Of a DNA stretch of 64,000 nt, positions 46,839 to 55,924 are shown piece after piece. The DNA comes from Gracilibacter sp. BRH_c7a. GTDB lineage: Bacteria > Bacillota > Desulfitobacteriia > Desulfitobacteriales > Syntrophobotulaceae. The DNA is taken from assembly GCA_001516055.1 (NCBI GenBank), contig LOEZ01000077.1, positions 23,690 to 87,689 on the forward strand, written 5' to 3'. Each line of letters begins with the position of its first letter. Within the stretch, counting starts at the first letter, position 1. A program made the translations under genes and the position numbers. Under the pieces are notes generated by a model that worked only from the letters and a program-made list of their open reading frames with translations, did not search any database and had not been told where the DNA came from.

Positions 46839-48140
46839 TTGACGCCGTTATTAGTAGGAGTTATAGGTATTATTGCATTACTTTGCTTATTATTTACAGG
46901 TATATCCGTTGGAATCGCTATGGCTATCGTCGGCTTTACCGGTTTTATCTATTTGATGGGATTTACTCCTGCTTTTGGATTGCTAATGACAGTTCCCTAT
47001 TCTACTGTTGCTAATTACAGTATGAGTGTGGTGCCGTTGTTTATTTTGATGGGCCAATTCGCCTATCACTCTGGTATAAGTGAGGACCTTTTCAAAACAA
47101 CCAACAAATGGTTGGGACATCTGCCTGGAGGGTTATCCATGGCTAGTATTGGAGCTTCTGCAGGATTTGCAGCTATCTGCGGATCCAGTGCTGCTACTAC
47201 AGCTACCATGGGTGCTGTTGCTTTGCCGGAAATGGAAAAAATGAAGTATAACAAAGGGTTTTCTGCGGCTTGTTTGGCTGCAGGAGGAACATTGGGTATA
47301 TTGATACCCCCTAGCACTGGTTTTATACTTTATGGAGTTGTCTCTGAACAATCTATAGGCAAACTCTTTATCGCCGGTATTATCCCAGGAATAATTCTAG
47401 CTTCGATGTATATGCTTACAATCTATTTTATAGCCAGGCGCAGACCAGAATTGGCACCAGCTGGTGCCAAAGCTAATTGGAAAGAAAGGATATATTCTTT
47501 GAAAAGTACCTGGGGTATGCTGGTTCTTTTTATAGGAATTATGGGAGGCATTATTTTCGGTGTATTTACTGCCAATGAGGCCGGGGCCATGGGAGCATTT
47601 GGTTCATTTCTTTTTTTAGTAGGAAAGGGTAAATTTAATCGCCACAATATTATCAAAAGCTTGACGGAAACAATGAATACTACAGCCATGGTTTTTCTCA
47701 TCCTGGTTGGGGCTTACATATTCAGCTACTTTTTGACTTTAAGCACCTTGCCACAGGCTATGGCGACCTTTTTGAGCACTTTGCCGGTATCTCCCTACAT
47801 TATTATAATCGGAATACTTATGATTTATCTTATTCTTGGTTGTATTATGGATTCTTTGTCTATGATTGTCATAACCACTCCTATATTTCTTCCTGTGATT
47901 ATGAAACTAGGATTCGATCCCATCTGGTATGGAGTTATGATGGTTGTTGCCATGGAGCAGGGACAGATTACTCCACCCGTAGGGCTAAATCTCTATGTAA
48001 TTACCGGTGTGGCAAAGGATATTCCGATGCACACAGTTTTTCGCCACATTACACCGTTTGTAATAACTTTGGTTATTTTTATGTTCTTGCTTATTGCCTT
48101 CCCTAATCTTGCGCTATTTCTGCCCGGGCTTATGAAATAA
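46839..48140 (+). CDS. dctM: TRAP transporter large permease DctM
   Basis: The protein of about 434 residues has twelve or more helices and the DctM segments GASAGFAAICGSSAATTATMG and PPSTGFILYGV that form the sodium and substrate site. The TTG at 46839 is six bases after GAGGTG; ATG or GTG codons at 46833 and 46830 overlap that site. It belongs to a tripartite carboxylate uptake system with the two following genes. The usual order P-Q-M is changed to M-P-Q. Confidence 0.92.
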   Translation: MTPLLVGVIGIIALLCLLFTGISVGIAMAIVGFTGFIYLMGFTPAFGLLMTVPYSTVANYSMSVVPLFILMGQFAYHSGISEDLFKTTNKWLGHLPGGLSMASIGASAGFAAICGSSAATTATMGAVALPEMEKMKYNKGFSAACLAAGGTLGILIPPSTGFILYGVVSEQSIGKLFIAGIIPGIILASMYMLTIYFIARRRPELAPAGAKANWKERIYSLKSTWGMLVLFIGIMGGIIFGVFTANEAGAMGAFGSFLFLVGKGKFNRHNIIKSLTETMNTTAMVFLILVGAYIFSYFLTLSTLPQAMATFLSTLPVSPYIIIIGILMIYLILGCIMDSLSMIVITTPIFLPVIMKLGFDPIWYGVMMVVAMEQGQITPPVGLNLYVITGVAKDIPMHTVFRHITPFVITLVIFMFLLIAFPNLALFLPGLMK

Positions 48141-48233
48141 GGGGCAGATAATAGGCTGAATGAGCCGAGTCGGAAAGGAGGTGAGGTGAACAAACTTTCT
48201 GGTAAAGAGTAATGATTTGAAAGGAGATTAAAA

Positions 48234-49304
48234 ATGAAAAGAAAGTTTACCCGTTTTTGTTCTCTGTCACTAGTTCTAATGCTCGTTTTCACTTTCGCAG
48301 GCTGCAGTGCAAGCACACCGGCCCCCGATAAAGATAGTTCAAGTACCCCAGCAGTTGCAGAGAAAAAGGTATATGAGTTCAGTTTTGCACTCCACGAACC
48401 TCCAACGTCTACAGTAACAGCGCAGTATGAAGCTTGGGCGAAAATCGTTGAGGAAAAGACTCAAGGCCAAGTAATAGTTAAAGTTTATCCAAGTGAAACA
48501 CTTGGCAAAGCTAAAGATGCTGTATCCATGGTCCAACAGGGGATTGCGGATATGACCTGGGTAGTTATTCCCTTCTTCCCTGGACAGTTCCCTATTACGG
48601 AAGTACTTAGTATGCCTATGCTCGGCGTTGATAGTTCCGATACTGGTGGAAAGTCTCTTGTAAAACTTTACGAGGCCAGTCCGGAAATGCAGAAGGAGTA
48701 CTCGAAATTTAAGGTGCTGACTTTTACATCTAGCGGAGCTCAGTTTATTACAACAAACAATAAAAAAGTGAGCACATTGAATGATTTAAAAGGTCTTAAT
48801 ATAAGAGTCGCAGGTTGGGGGCCTTCAGAATTACTGAAGTCTGTCGGAGGAAGCCCCATCTCCATGCCCCCTCCAGATATGTATGAAGCCTCAGCCAAAG
48901 GGGTAATCGACGGATTCGTTTTTGACTGGGCGGGGATTCAAAGTTCAAAACTGTATGAGGTTTCAAATTATGCTTTAATAACACCGTTTGCAGCCGTGCC
49001 CCATGTTATCATTATGAATAAACAGAAATGGGAAAGTTTGCCCCCCGACCTTCAAGCAATAATGGATGAACTAACAGGGGAATATTTTGCTGAATTGATC
49101 GGAAAAGGATTTGACCAAGATGCTGTAGGAGTAGAGAACTTCAAGAAATTAGGGAAAGAAGTTTATACGTTAACGCCCGATGAAGAACAAAAGTGGCAAC
49201 AAGAAGCGAAGAAAATATGGCAAAAATGGGTTGACGAAAATAAAACCAATTTCGACTCCCAAAAAGTATTAACAACATTGCAAGATATTCTCGCAAATAA
49301 ATAA
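48234..49304 (+). CDS. dctP: TRAP transporter substrate-binding lipoprotein DctP
   Basis: A lipoprotein signal ends in FAGC (Cys 23). The mature protein has the DctP fold with AKDAVSMVQQGIADMTWV and DLKGLNIRVAGWGPSELLKSVG, the region holding the conserved Arg that pairs with the substrate carboxylate. The ligand is probably a carboxylic or amino acid; it cannot be named. GAAAGGAG precedes the ATG. In the 93 bases upstream another strong site, GGAAAGGAGGTGAG, has no gene behind it. Confidence 0.92.
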   Translation: MKRKFTRFCSLSLVLMLVFTFAGCSASTPAPDKDSSSTPAVAEKKVYEFSFALHEPPTSTVTAQYEAWAKIVEEKTQGQVIVKVYPSETLGKAKDAVSMVQQGIADMTWVVIPFFPGQFPITEVLSMPMLGVDSSDTGGKSLVKLYEASPEMQKEYSKFKVLTFTSSGAQFITTNNKKVSTLNDLKGLNIRVAGWGPSELLKSVGGSPISMPPPDMYEASAKGVIDGFVFDWAGIQSSKLYEVSNYALITPFAAVPHVIIMNKQKWESLPPDLQAIMDELTGEYFAELIGKGFDQDAVGVENFKKLGKEVYTLTPDEEQKWQQEAKKIWQKWVDENKTNFDSQKVLTTLQDILANK

Positions 49305-49326
49305 GAGGAACATTATCTTAATCAAT

Positions 49327-49375
49327 AATTTCAGTGACCGGGCTACACTAAAAGGTAACTCGGTTCACTGAAATT
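49327..49375. promoter_or_regulatory. Intercistronic hairpin between dctP and dctQ
   Basis: AATTTCAGTGACCG pairs with CGGTTCACTGAAATT (one bulge) across a 20-base loop. There is no T-run on the plus strand. Such a hairpin would protect the dctP message and lower dctQ expression, as binding proteins are needed in excess. Confidence 0.6.
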
Positions 49376-49398
49376 ACCAAGAGCTAGGAGGACTGCAT

Positions 49399-49905
49399 AT
49401 GATTAGAATATTTTTCAGAGGGGTAGAAAACCTAGTATCACAATTGGGCAAATGGTTTAGTGTAAGTGGTTCAATCGGACTTATTGCGATGATGTTATTA
49501 ATTACTATCGATGTATTCGGGCGATTTCTATTCTCTAAGCCGGTTGTTGGTTCCTATGAAATCGTTGAATTTTTGATGATTGTCGTTATCTTTTTAGGGA
49601 TTCCTTATGGGCAAGTTAGAAAGCAGCATGTAAACGTTGAGCTTTTTGCCCAAATTTTAAAAGGCAGAGCTCGTGCGGTGCTTGATAGTATAACATATTT
49701 TTTAAGTTTTGCTATCTTTCTAATGATTACATATGCTTCGGTAAAGCAGACTCTAAACATATGGGAAGCAAAACAGTCATCACTAGTTTTGTTGATTCCT
49801 CAATGGCCTATAATGGCAGTTATGGCTTTAGGAGTTGCGCTATTTACCTCAGTATTATTCTTAGATATGCTTCGGAACCTTTTGAAAGCCATTCGAAAGT
49901 TATAG
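49399..49905 (+). CDS. dctQ: TRAP transporter small permease DctQ
   Basis: The 168-residue protein has four membrane helices and the family pattern LLITIDVFGRFLFSKPVVGSYE near residue 40. It bridges DctP and DctM. AGGAGG precedes the ATG by about nine bases. It ends the transporter operon and is followed by a terminator. Confidence 0.9.
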   Translation: MIRIFFRGVENLVSQLGKWFSVSGSIGLIAMMLLITIDVFGRFLFSKPVVGSYEIVEFLMIVVIFLGIPYGQVRKQHVNVELFAQILKGRARAVLDSITYFLSFAIFLMITYASVKQTLNIWEAKQSSLVLLIPQWPIMAVMALGVALFTSVLFLDMLRNLLKAIRKL

Positions 49906-49930
49906 TTCCTCCATTTTTTCATATAAAATG

Positions 49931-49970
49931 GGGCGTAAAGAAACATTAATTTGTTCTTTACGTCCTATTT
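49931..49970 (+). terminator. Terminator after the TRAP operon
   Basis: GGGCGTAAAGAAACA pairs with TGTTCTTTACGTCC, followed by TATTTATT. The stem has one mismatch and one bulge. Confidence 0.65.
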
Positions 49971-50008
49971 ATTATTATTGATTCAATTTGTAAATATATG
50001 GTAATATG

Positions 50009-50023
50009 AATTCATGATGAATT
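50009..50023. promoter_or_regulatory. Palindrome upstream of the Crp/Fnr gene
   Basis: AATTCAT-G-ATGAATT is a perfect 15-base palindrome 35 bases before the regulator start codon. Its position suits autoregulation, but AT-rich palindromes arise easily by chance. Confidence 0.35.
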
Positions 50024-50057
50024 ATATTTAGACAGGTTCCATAGGAGGTGGGATTAT

Positions 50058-50732
50058 ATGCATAGTAAATGGTTACCATGGATTAGAAACATGACTGATG
50101 ATAATTTAGTTAATAAAGTACTAGAAGTATACCCGGTAAAAATGTTTCTTAAGGGAGAGCATATCTTTGAACAAGGAGAAATAAGTAACAAGTTCTATTT
50201 GCTTCTTGAAGGAAGATTGGAGATTATTGTTTTTAATAATGAAGGAAAGAAAAAGATATTAGCTATACATGAACCTAAGTGTTTTTTTGGTGAGATTATA
50301 TTTGATGGCGAGCCCCGGCCAACTTCGGCAGTTTGTCTTACTAATGTACAAGTAGCTGTATTGGATACCTCCTTACAGTTAGGATCGGAATATTATGAAA
50401 AAGAGTTGTTTAAGACATTGTTAATTTTAAATAGTTTCAAGATGAGAACACATATCAGACAAATAAGTGAACATGTTTTCGACGATGTAGAAGATCGAAT
50501 TGAAAAGTTATTATTTGGACTATGTAATAATTTTGGAGAAGAAAGAGGAGAATATATTCAGGTTAATTTACCTGTGACCCAGCAATTACTTGCTGACGTT
50601 GTCGGTTGTTCTAGAGTAAGAGTATCTCAAATTTTATGTGATATTTCTAATAAAAACAAAATCAAAATTGAAAGAAATAAAATATTTTTCTTCAAGGATA
50701 AAACTGGGTCTGACTCAGAATTAAAATATTAA
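50058..50732 (+). CDS. Crp/Fnr-family transcriptional regulator
   Basis: An N-terminal cyclic-nucleotide-binding-like barrel (FEQGEISNKFYLLLEGRLEI, FFGEIIFDGEPRPTSA) is followed by a Crp-type helix-turn-helix (QQLLADVVGCSRVRVSQILC). It lacks the Cys set of the FNR oxygen sensor. Relatives in Desulfitobacterium sense small organic ligands, so control of the adjacent TRAP uptake genes or of the sulfur-type permease downstream is plausible. AGGAGGTG precedes the ATG. Confidence 0.88.
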   Translation: MHSKWLPWIRNMTDDNLVNKVLEVYPVKMFLKGEHIFEQGEISNKFYLLLEGRLEIIVFNNEGKKKILAIHEPKCFFGEIIFDGEPRPTSAVCLTNVQVAVLDTSLQLGSEYYEKELFKTLLILNSFKMRTHIRQISEHVFDDVEDRIEKLLFGLCNNFGEERGEYIQVNLPVTQQLLADVVGCSRVRVSQILCDISNKNKIKIERNKIFFFKDKTGSDSELKY

Positions 50733-50867
50733 AGTTTAAATTAATTTCTGATTAAGATAAATGAATACCCTTGTTTTTTCCTTCATTTTAACGTATAACT
50801 AAAATAGTGTTAATTCACCTGGTTAAAATTCACGCTAATTTACAGCAAGAAAAGAGATAACGTATAA

Positions 50868-51629
50868 ATGGATTTAGAAGTCATCATCATTGTGTGTCTT
50901 TTTGTTTTTCTGGCAGGTCTCATCGATTCTATAGCTGGTGGCGGAGGGTTGATATCTTTACCAGCATATATTGCTTCCGGACTTCCGGTACATATGGCAT
51001 TGGGTTGTAACAAGTTTTCATCGGCTTTTGGAACCATTATATCTTCGATTAGATTCTGGCGGAATAAAAAAGTACATATTAAAACGGTTGTTATTTCTAT
51101 CATCAGTGCATTAGTGGGTTCAGCCTCTGGAGCCAAAGCTGTTTTGTATGTTGATGACTATATTTTTAAGATTATCCTAATACTGGCAATTCCCGTTGTT
51201 GCCTTATTTGTGTTCCTGAAAAAAGACTTCGGCAGCCAGAATGAAGTAGAGAGTTTGGCACAGGGAAGGGTAATCTTCCTATCAGCTCTTATTGGCTTGG
51301 GGATTGGTTTTTATGACGGGTTTTTGGGTCCTGGTACAGGGACTTTTCTTATTTTTAGCTATACTCTTTTATTGCGATTTGATTTGGTCACAGCTTCGGG
51401 CAATGCCAAGTTGGTGAATTTATCATCTAATTTAGGTGCACTTATTATTTTTTTAATTCATGGTCAAGTCTATTTTGCCTTAGCCATTCCAGCAGCTTTT
51501 TTTGGAGTCGCTGGTAATTTTATTGGTTCCGGCCTTGCTTTAAGACAAGGTAGCAAGATTATTAAACCTGTTTTCATAATTGCTTTGGGATTACTTATTT
51601 TTAATCTAATCTATAGCCTGATTGAATAA
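50868..51629 (+). CDS. TauE/SafE (TSUP) family permease
   Basis: Eight membrane helices in two repeats; the family segments GLIDSIAGGGGLISLPA and GFYDGFLGPGTGTFL are present. TSUP proteins carry sulfite, sulfoacetate, taurine breakdown products or other organic anions. The ribosome site is weak (AAAGAGAT). It follows the Crp/Fnr regulator by 135 bases and converges on the LysM gene with two bases between stops. Confidence 0.88.
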   Translation: MDLEVIIIVCLFVFLAGLIDSIAGGGGLISLPAYIASGLPVHMALGCNKFSSAFGTIISSIRFWRNKKVHIKTVVISIISALVGSASGAKAVLYVDDYIFKIILILAIPVVALFVFLKKDFGSQNEVESLAQGRVIFLSALIGLGIGFYDGFLGPGTGTFLIFSYTLLLRFDLVTASGNAKLVNLSSNLGALIIFLIHGQVYFALAIPAAFFGVAGNFIGSGLALRQGSKIIKPVFIIALGLLIFNLIYSLIE

Positions 51630-51631
51630 AA

Positions 51632-53044
51632 TTATTTTTGTATATGGAAGTTATCTTGGAGTAAAGCCCAATTTTGAGGGAAGGGATACCCTAGTGCCCA
51701 ATAACTTATTCCTGCAAGATTATAATCTTTGACAGTGTCAAACTTAGCTTGGGCACTGCGGGCGTCTTCAAACCATACTTCATGATCTCTTCCTTGTTCA
51801 TCTGTATACCGGTAGAATGGAGATTGAGTAAGGGAATCATACTGGATATCGGCACCATTTCTTACTGCTCTCAGCACAGCCTCTTGGACGCTGAAGGTTT
51901 CGGCTTCCTGACCCTGAAGATGTGGCAAAAGCCAATCCCGCGCGTATATCTGGAATCCAAAGTAGATTTTTTCCCGCGGGATAACTGTAATTGCATAATC
52001 AAGCACTCGCTTAATTTGGTTTAACGGCGAAATGGCTTGAGGAGGACCTTTACGCCAACCCCATTCATAAGTCATTAATATTACGAAATCAACAATTCGT
52101 CCATGAGCTTCATAATCATGGGCTTCATATAGCAGCCCTCTTTGTTCGCCGGTTGTTTTTGGTGCTACCGCTGTAGATACGAAAAAGCCTTCGGCATGTA
52201 AACGGGTTACGGCAAGTTCCAGGAAATTATTATAAGCTTCGCGGTCAACAGGAAGGACATTTTCAAAATCAACGTTTAATCCCATATATCCCTTTTCTTT
52301 CATGATGTTAATGATATCTGTAAGTAAACGTTCTACAATTTGAGGACTACTTAATACAACGTGGGCAAGATTTTCTCCTTTAGTGGTTGCTGTAAAGTTC
52401 GTAATAGACATCATAGGCGTAACACCTTGAGCAATAGCAGCCTGGATCAGTGGAACATCGTAGATCGATTCCAGACTTCCATCTTCTTTAATTAAATAAG
52501 CGAAGGGGCTAAGATAAGTAAGATATTCACCATCCTTTTGCACGATTGAAACACCATTTTCTCCATAAAAATAAATATAACCATTAACGCTCAAGGGGGG
52601 TTTGGGTTTATGGGGAATAATCAATATCGTGCCAGGGTAAACAAGGTTTGGGTTAGTAATATTATTAGCCTTAATCAGGTTTTGTAAAGTAACCCCGTAT
52701 TTTTGAGCTATTTGCCATAAGGTTTCGCCAGTTTGAATACGATGATTGATACTGTCAGGGATATAGATTACTAATCCGGGATATATCATTTCAGGATTCG
52801 TGATTTGGTTATAATCAAGAATAATTTGAATGGTGGTTCCATATTGTTGAGCAATCTTCCATAAGTATTCTCCGGCTTTCACAGTATGAAAGACTCCTTC
52901 GCTTGGGATGACCAAGGCCTGACCGATCGCGAGTTCATTGGGATTCGGCAGTTCATTGGTTTTTATTATTTCCGAGATAGGAATTCGATAGGAACTGGCA
53001 ATTTTGGATAGTGTATCGCCAGCCTTTACGATATAAATAATCAT
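51632..53044 (-). CDS. LysM-GH18 enzyme, SleL/YaaH-type cortex-lytic N-acetylglucosaminidase
   Basis: Three LysM repeats (about 2-46, 52-97, 100-145) bind peptidoglycan. A GH18 barrel follows, with the catalytic Glu in GLNVDFENV and the YEWGWRKGPPQAISP segment typical of SleL/YaaH. These enzymes degrade cortex fragments during spore germination. There is no signal peptide, as usual for spore-deposited SleL. Most relatives have two LysM repeats, so three is slightly unusual. Confidence 0.88.
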   Translation of the reverse strand: MIIYIVKAGDTLSKIASSYRIPISEIIKTNELPNPNELAIGQALVIPSEGVFHTVKAGEYLWKIAQQYGTTIQIILDYNQITNPEMIYPGLVIYIPDSINHRIQTGETLWQIAQKYGVTLQNLIKANNITNPNLVYPGTILIIPHKPKPPLSVNGYIYFYGENGVSIVQKDGEYLTYLSPFAYLIKEDGSLESIYDVPLIQAAIAQGVTPMMSITNFTATTKGENLAHVVLSSPQIVERLLTDIINIMKEKGYMGLNVDFENVLPVDREAYNNFLELAVTRLHAEGFFVSTAVAPKTTGEQRGLLYEAHDYEAHGRIVDFVILMTYEWGWRKGPPQAISPLNQIKRVLDYAITVIPREKIYFGFQIYARDWLLPHLQGQEAETFSVQEAVLRAVRNGADIQYDSLTQSPFYRYTDEQGRDHEVWFEDARSAQAKFDTVKDYNLAGISYWALGYPFPQNWALLQDNFHIQK

Positions 53045-53223
53045 TTTATACCTCCTCGCAGGATTACTGTTACAATATATGCAGGAGTTTTTGATATGGA
53101 GATTTAGGTGAAGGCTTTCTTAATCTATGAAGAAGGATTCTAAGTACTTTCATGTAATATTAATAAGAATAACAACTTATGATGGGACAAAAAGATATGG
53201 TAAGAGAGAAGTGAGAAAAGTCT

Positions 53224-55203
53224 ATGAAAAAAGCTTTTAGTTTCAGCTTAATTTGTATTTTGTTAAGTTTTATTCTAATAATGTTTATTGATATACCAAA
53301 GATTAATGCTCTGGAAACTAATAAAAAGGTAACCATCCTCTTTACGCATGATATGCATGATAATTTTCTGCCTGTAAAGGATGGACAAGGGAGCGCAATA
53401 TCGGAATTGGGGGGATATGCTAGGTTACAAAATGGAATTTTTGCTGAGAAGAAGAAAAATCCAGAGGCTTTGTTATTGGATGCAGGAGACTTTTCTATGG
53501 GAACACCTTTTCAGACCATATTTAAAAGCGATTCTCCTGGACTGAGAATTATGGGAGAGCTGGGATATGATGTAGTAACACTTGGCAATCATGAATATGA
53601 TTATCGGGCTTCTGGGCTTGCTGATAGTCTGAATGCTGCCCGAAAAAGTGGAGATAAATTACCCCGGATTGTGCAATCGAATGTTACTTTTCCAACGGAT
53701 CAGAATAACAAATTGACACCTTCCTTAATTTCTTTAAAACAGGCTTACGAGGATTACGGCGTTCAAGACTATGTAGTAATTGAGAGAGATGGGATAAAAG
53801 TTGGAGTTTTTGGTTTAATGGGAGCGGATGCTGCTTCCAAGGCTCCAATGTCTGAAGTGAAGTTTACCGATACCATAGAAAGTGCTCAACGGGTGGTGAA
53901 AATATTAAAAGATCAGGAAAAAGTGGACTTAATAATTTCCCTTTCTCATTCTGGTTTGTGGATAGATCATTCAAAGTCAGAGGATGAGATTCTTGCCCAA
54001 AAAGTCCCTGAGATAGATGTAATCATTAGTGGTCATACGCATACAAAGTCTCCGGAACCAATTATTGTTGGGAAAACGATTATAGGATCTGCAGAGGATA
54101 GCGGCAAATACTTAGGTGTTATCGAAATCTCACGGGGAACAAATTTAGAGTGGAAGTTAGAAGATTATAGGCTGTTACAAATTGAGGATGAAATAGGTAG
54201 TGACTCTAATATTTTAGAAATCATCAATGATTATAAGGAACTGGTAGAAGAAAAGTATTTTGAACGATTTGATTTGAGCTTTGATCAAGTCTTGGCTGTC
54301 TCACCTTTTAACTTTGACACAGTAGATAAAATGTATGAAAATCACTATGAAGCACCACTTGGAAACCTAATCAGTGATGCCTATATATATGCTGTGAAGA
54401 AGGCAGAAGGGGTGAACTATATTCCGATTGATGTAGCAATTGTTCCAATAGGTACGATAAGAAGTTCTTTCTTTCAAGGAAATATTACTGTGGCCGATGC
54501 TTTTAGTGTGAGTTCCCTGGGAATTGGGCCGGACAATATTCCAGGTTATCCTTTACTCTCCGTATATCTTACCGGTAAAGAATTAAAAACAGTTTGTGAA
54601 GTTGACGCCTCAGTTTCTCCACTTATGGATGATGCTCAACTTTTCATCTCAGGGATGAGTTTTACATTTAATCCTAACCGATTGATTTTTAACAAGGTGA
54701 CTAATACTTCACTGCAAAGACCGGATGGATCTTTAGAAGAGATTGATGACCAGAAGTTATACCGAGTTGTTGCCGGATTATACTCCGCACAGATGCTATC
54801 TGTTGTCGGGGATAAATCCTTTGGATTACTTTCCATTATTCCTAAAACGAAAGAAGGAAATCCAATCACCGATTTTGAAGCACAAGTTGTAAAAGACGCA
54901 GCAGCTGGCAATAATAATGAAGTGAAAGAATGGTTGGCACTTGCCGAGTACTTGCAATCCTTTGATAAAGTGAACGAAATATCGCGAATTCCACAATATT
55001 ACAATGAGTATCAAGGTAGAAAGATTGTTGATAATAATGATGATATCTCTGCTTTCCTCAGTACTCCCAATAGAATTGCGCTCACTGTATATACTATTGT
55101 TATTGTAATAGTTGCTCTGTTAATCTTTATTTTATTTAAGATTGCAACAAGGAAAAAACGTATAAAACGTGTTAGATATAAACAGCCCAACAGTTTATCG
55201 TAA
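53224..55203 (+). CDS. Surface 5'-nucleotidase/2',3'-cyclic phosphodiesterase-type metallophosphatase
   Basis: A signal peptide (about 1-29) precedes a calcineurin-like phosphatase domain with LFTHDMHDNF, DAGDFSMGT, TLGNHEYDY, SHSGL and SGHTHT metal sites, then a 5'-nucleotidase C-terminal domain (PLGNLISDAYIYA, IVPIGTIRSSF). A final membrane helix (about 618-640) and a basic tail anchor it to the membrane. It should recover nucleosides and phosphate from outside nucleotides. The THDMHD variant has Asp where Gly is usual. Confidence 0.88.
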   Translation: MKKAFSFSLICILLSFILIMFIDIPKINALETNKKVTILFTHDMHDNFLPVKDGQGSAISELGGYARLQNGIFAEKKKNPEALLLDAGDFSMGTPFQTIFKSDSPGLRIMGELGYDVVTLGNHEYDYRASGLADSLNAARKSGDKLPRIVQSNVTFPTDQNNKLTPSLISLKQAYEDYGVQDYVVIERDGIKVGVFGLMGADAASKAPMSEVKFTDTIESAQRVVKILKDQEKVDLIISLSHSGLWIDHSKSEDEILAQKVPEIDVIISGHTHTKSPEPIIVGKTIIGSAEDSGKYLGVIEISRGTNLEWKLEDYRLLQIEDEIGSDSNILEIINDYKELVEEKYFERFDLSFDQVLAVSPFNFDTVDKMYENHYEAPLGNLISDAYIYAVKKAEGVNYIPIDVAIVPIGTIRSSFFQGNITVADAFSVSSLGIGPDNIPGYPLLSVYLTGKELKTVCEVDASVSPLMDDAQLFISGMSFTFNPNRLIFNKVTNTSLQRPDGSLEEIDDQKLYRVVAGLYSAQMLSVVGDKSFGLLSIIPKTKEGNPITDFEAQVVKDAAAGNNNEVKEWLALAEYLQSFDKVNEISRIPQYYNEYQGRKIVDNNDDISAFLSTPNRIALTVYTIVIVIVALLIFILFKIATRKKRIKRVRYKQPNSLS

Positions 55204-55284
55204 TCTATGCAAGAATACTTATATCACCAATAAGCAAAAATATTTATAATAGGGTAAACGAGAAAGAAATGAGGTCAGGATATA

Positions 55285-55542
55285 ATGAAAATTTCAAGAA
55301 CAAGATATAAAAATGAACAAAGCTATCAAAAAGGACATGGACAATATGAGGAATTTCAAAGATGTGAATTCTGTAATGTGCCTATATTTCGTAATCCTTG
55401 TAGTGATGTAAGAAGCGACGACATCTTTCAAGGTCGAGGTAAGATACTTTGTAATAAGTGTGCAGCAATACTGGAAAAGATGCCTGCAGAACAAGCACTG
55501 CAAGCTTTAAATAATGCATTCGAGACTTATTCCAAGGAATAA
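55285..55542 (+). CDS. Small protein with two CxxC pairs, unknown
   Basis: This 85-residue protein has RCEFCNVP near residue 27 and ILCNKCAAIL near residue 56, which look like one zinc-ribbon site split by a loop, and a C-terminal helix. The N-terminus is basic and Gln/Tyr-rich. No family is recognised; a nucleic-acid or protein-binding role is possible. A GAGG site precedes the ATG. Confidence 0.65.
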   Translation: MKISRTRYKNEQSYQKGHGQYEEFQRCEFCNVPIFRNPCSDVRSDDIFQGRGKILCNKCAAILEKMPAEQALQALNNAFETYSKE

Positions 55543-55555
55543 AACTTATAAAAAA

Positions 55556-55590
55556 ATGGCCTGGTATATTAATACCAGTGCCATTCAAAA
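55556..55590. terminator. Bidirectional terminator between the CxxC protein and csp genes
   Basis: ATGGC-CTGGTAT pairs with ATACCAG-T-GCCAT. On the minus strand TTTTTT follows, giving a strong terminator for the cold-shock gene; on the plus strand the tail is weaker. Confidence 0.8.
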
Positions 55591-55599
55591 TGTTCTCTT

Positions 55600-55797
55600 T
55601 TAAGCAAGAGTTACATTTGTAGCTTGAGGTCCACGGTCTCCTGTTTCTACGTCGAATTGTACTCTTTGACCTTCGTCAAGTGATTTATATCCTTCGGATT
55701 TTATTGCTGAAAAATGTACGAATACATCTTCTCCGCCTTCTCTTTCGATAAATCCAAAGCCTTTTTCAGGGTTGAACCACTTTACAGTACCTTGCAT
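55600..55797 (-). CDS. Cold-shock protein (CspA family)
   Basis: A 65-residue OB-fold protein with both RNA-binding motifs, KGFGFIE and VFVHFSAI. It binds single-stranded RNA and DNA and aids translation at low temperature or in stationary phase. GGAGGTGG precedes the ATG. It is a single-gene unit. Confidence 0.96.
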   Translation of the reverse strand: MQGTVKWFNPEKGFGFIEREGGEDVFVHFSAIKSEGYKSLDEGQRVQFDVETGDRGPQATNVTLA

Positions 55798-55924
55798 ACA
55801 ACGCCACCTCCAAATAATTTAGGGACTATATTTTTTCGAGATTAGTCACATTATTATTATCTTAATAGAGAGGCAAAGTTATTCTTAGAAGAATTATGCT
55901 AATCGGGAATTTAATACAATTTTT

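Noticed and set aside
47993..48316. Minus-strand frame of 107 codons across dctM and dctP
   Set aside because: Covers two well-supported genes on the other strand and has no ribosome site.
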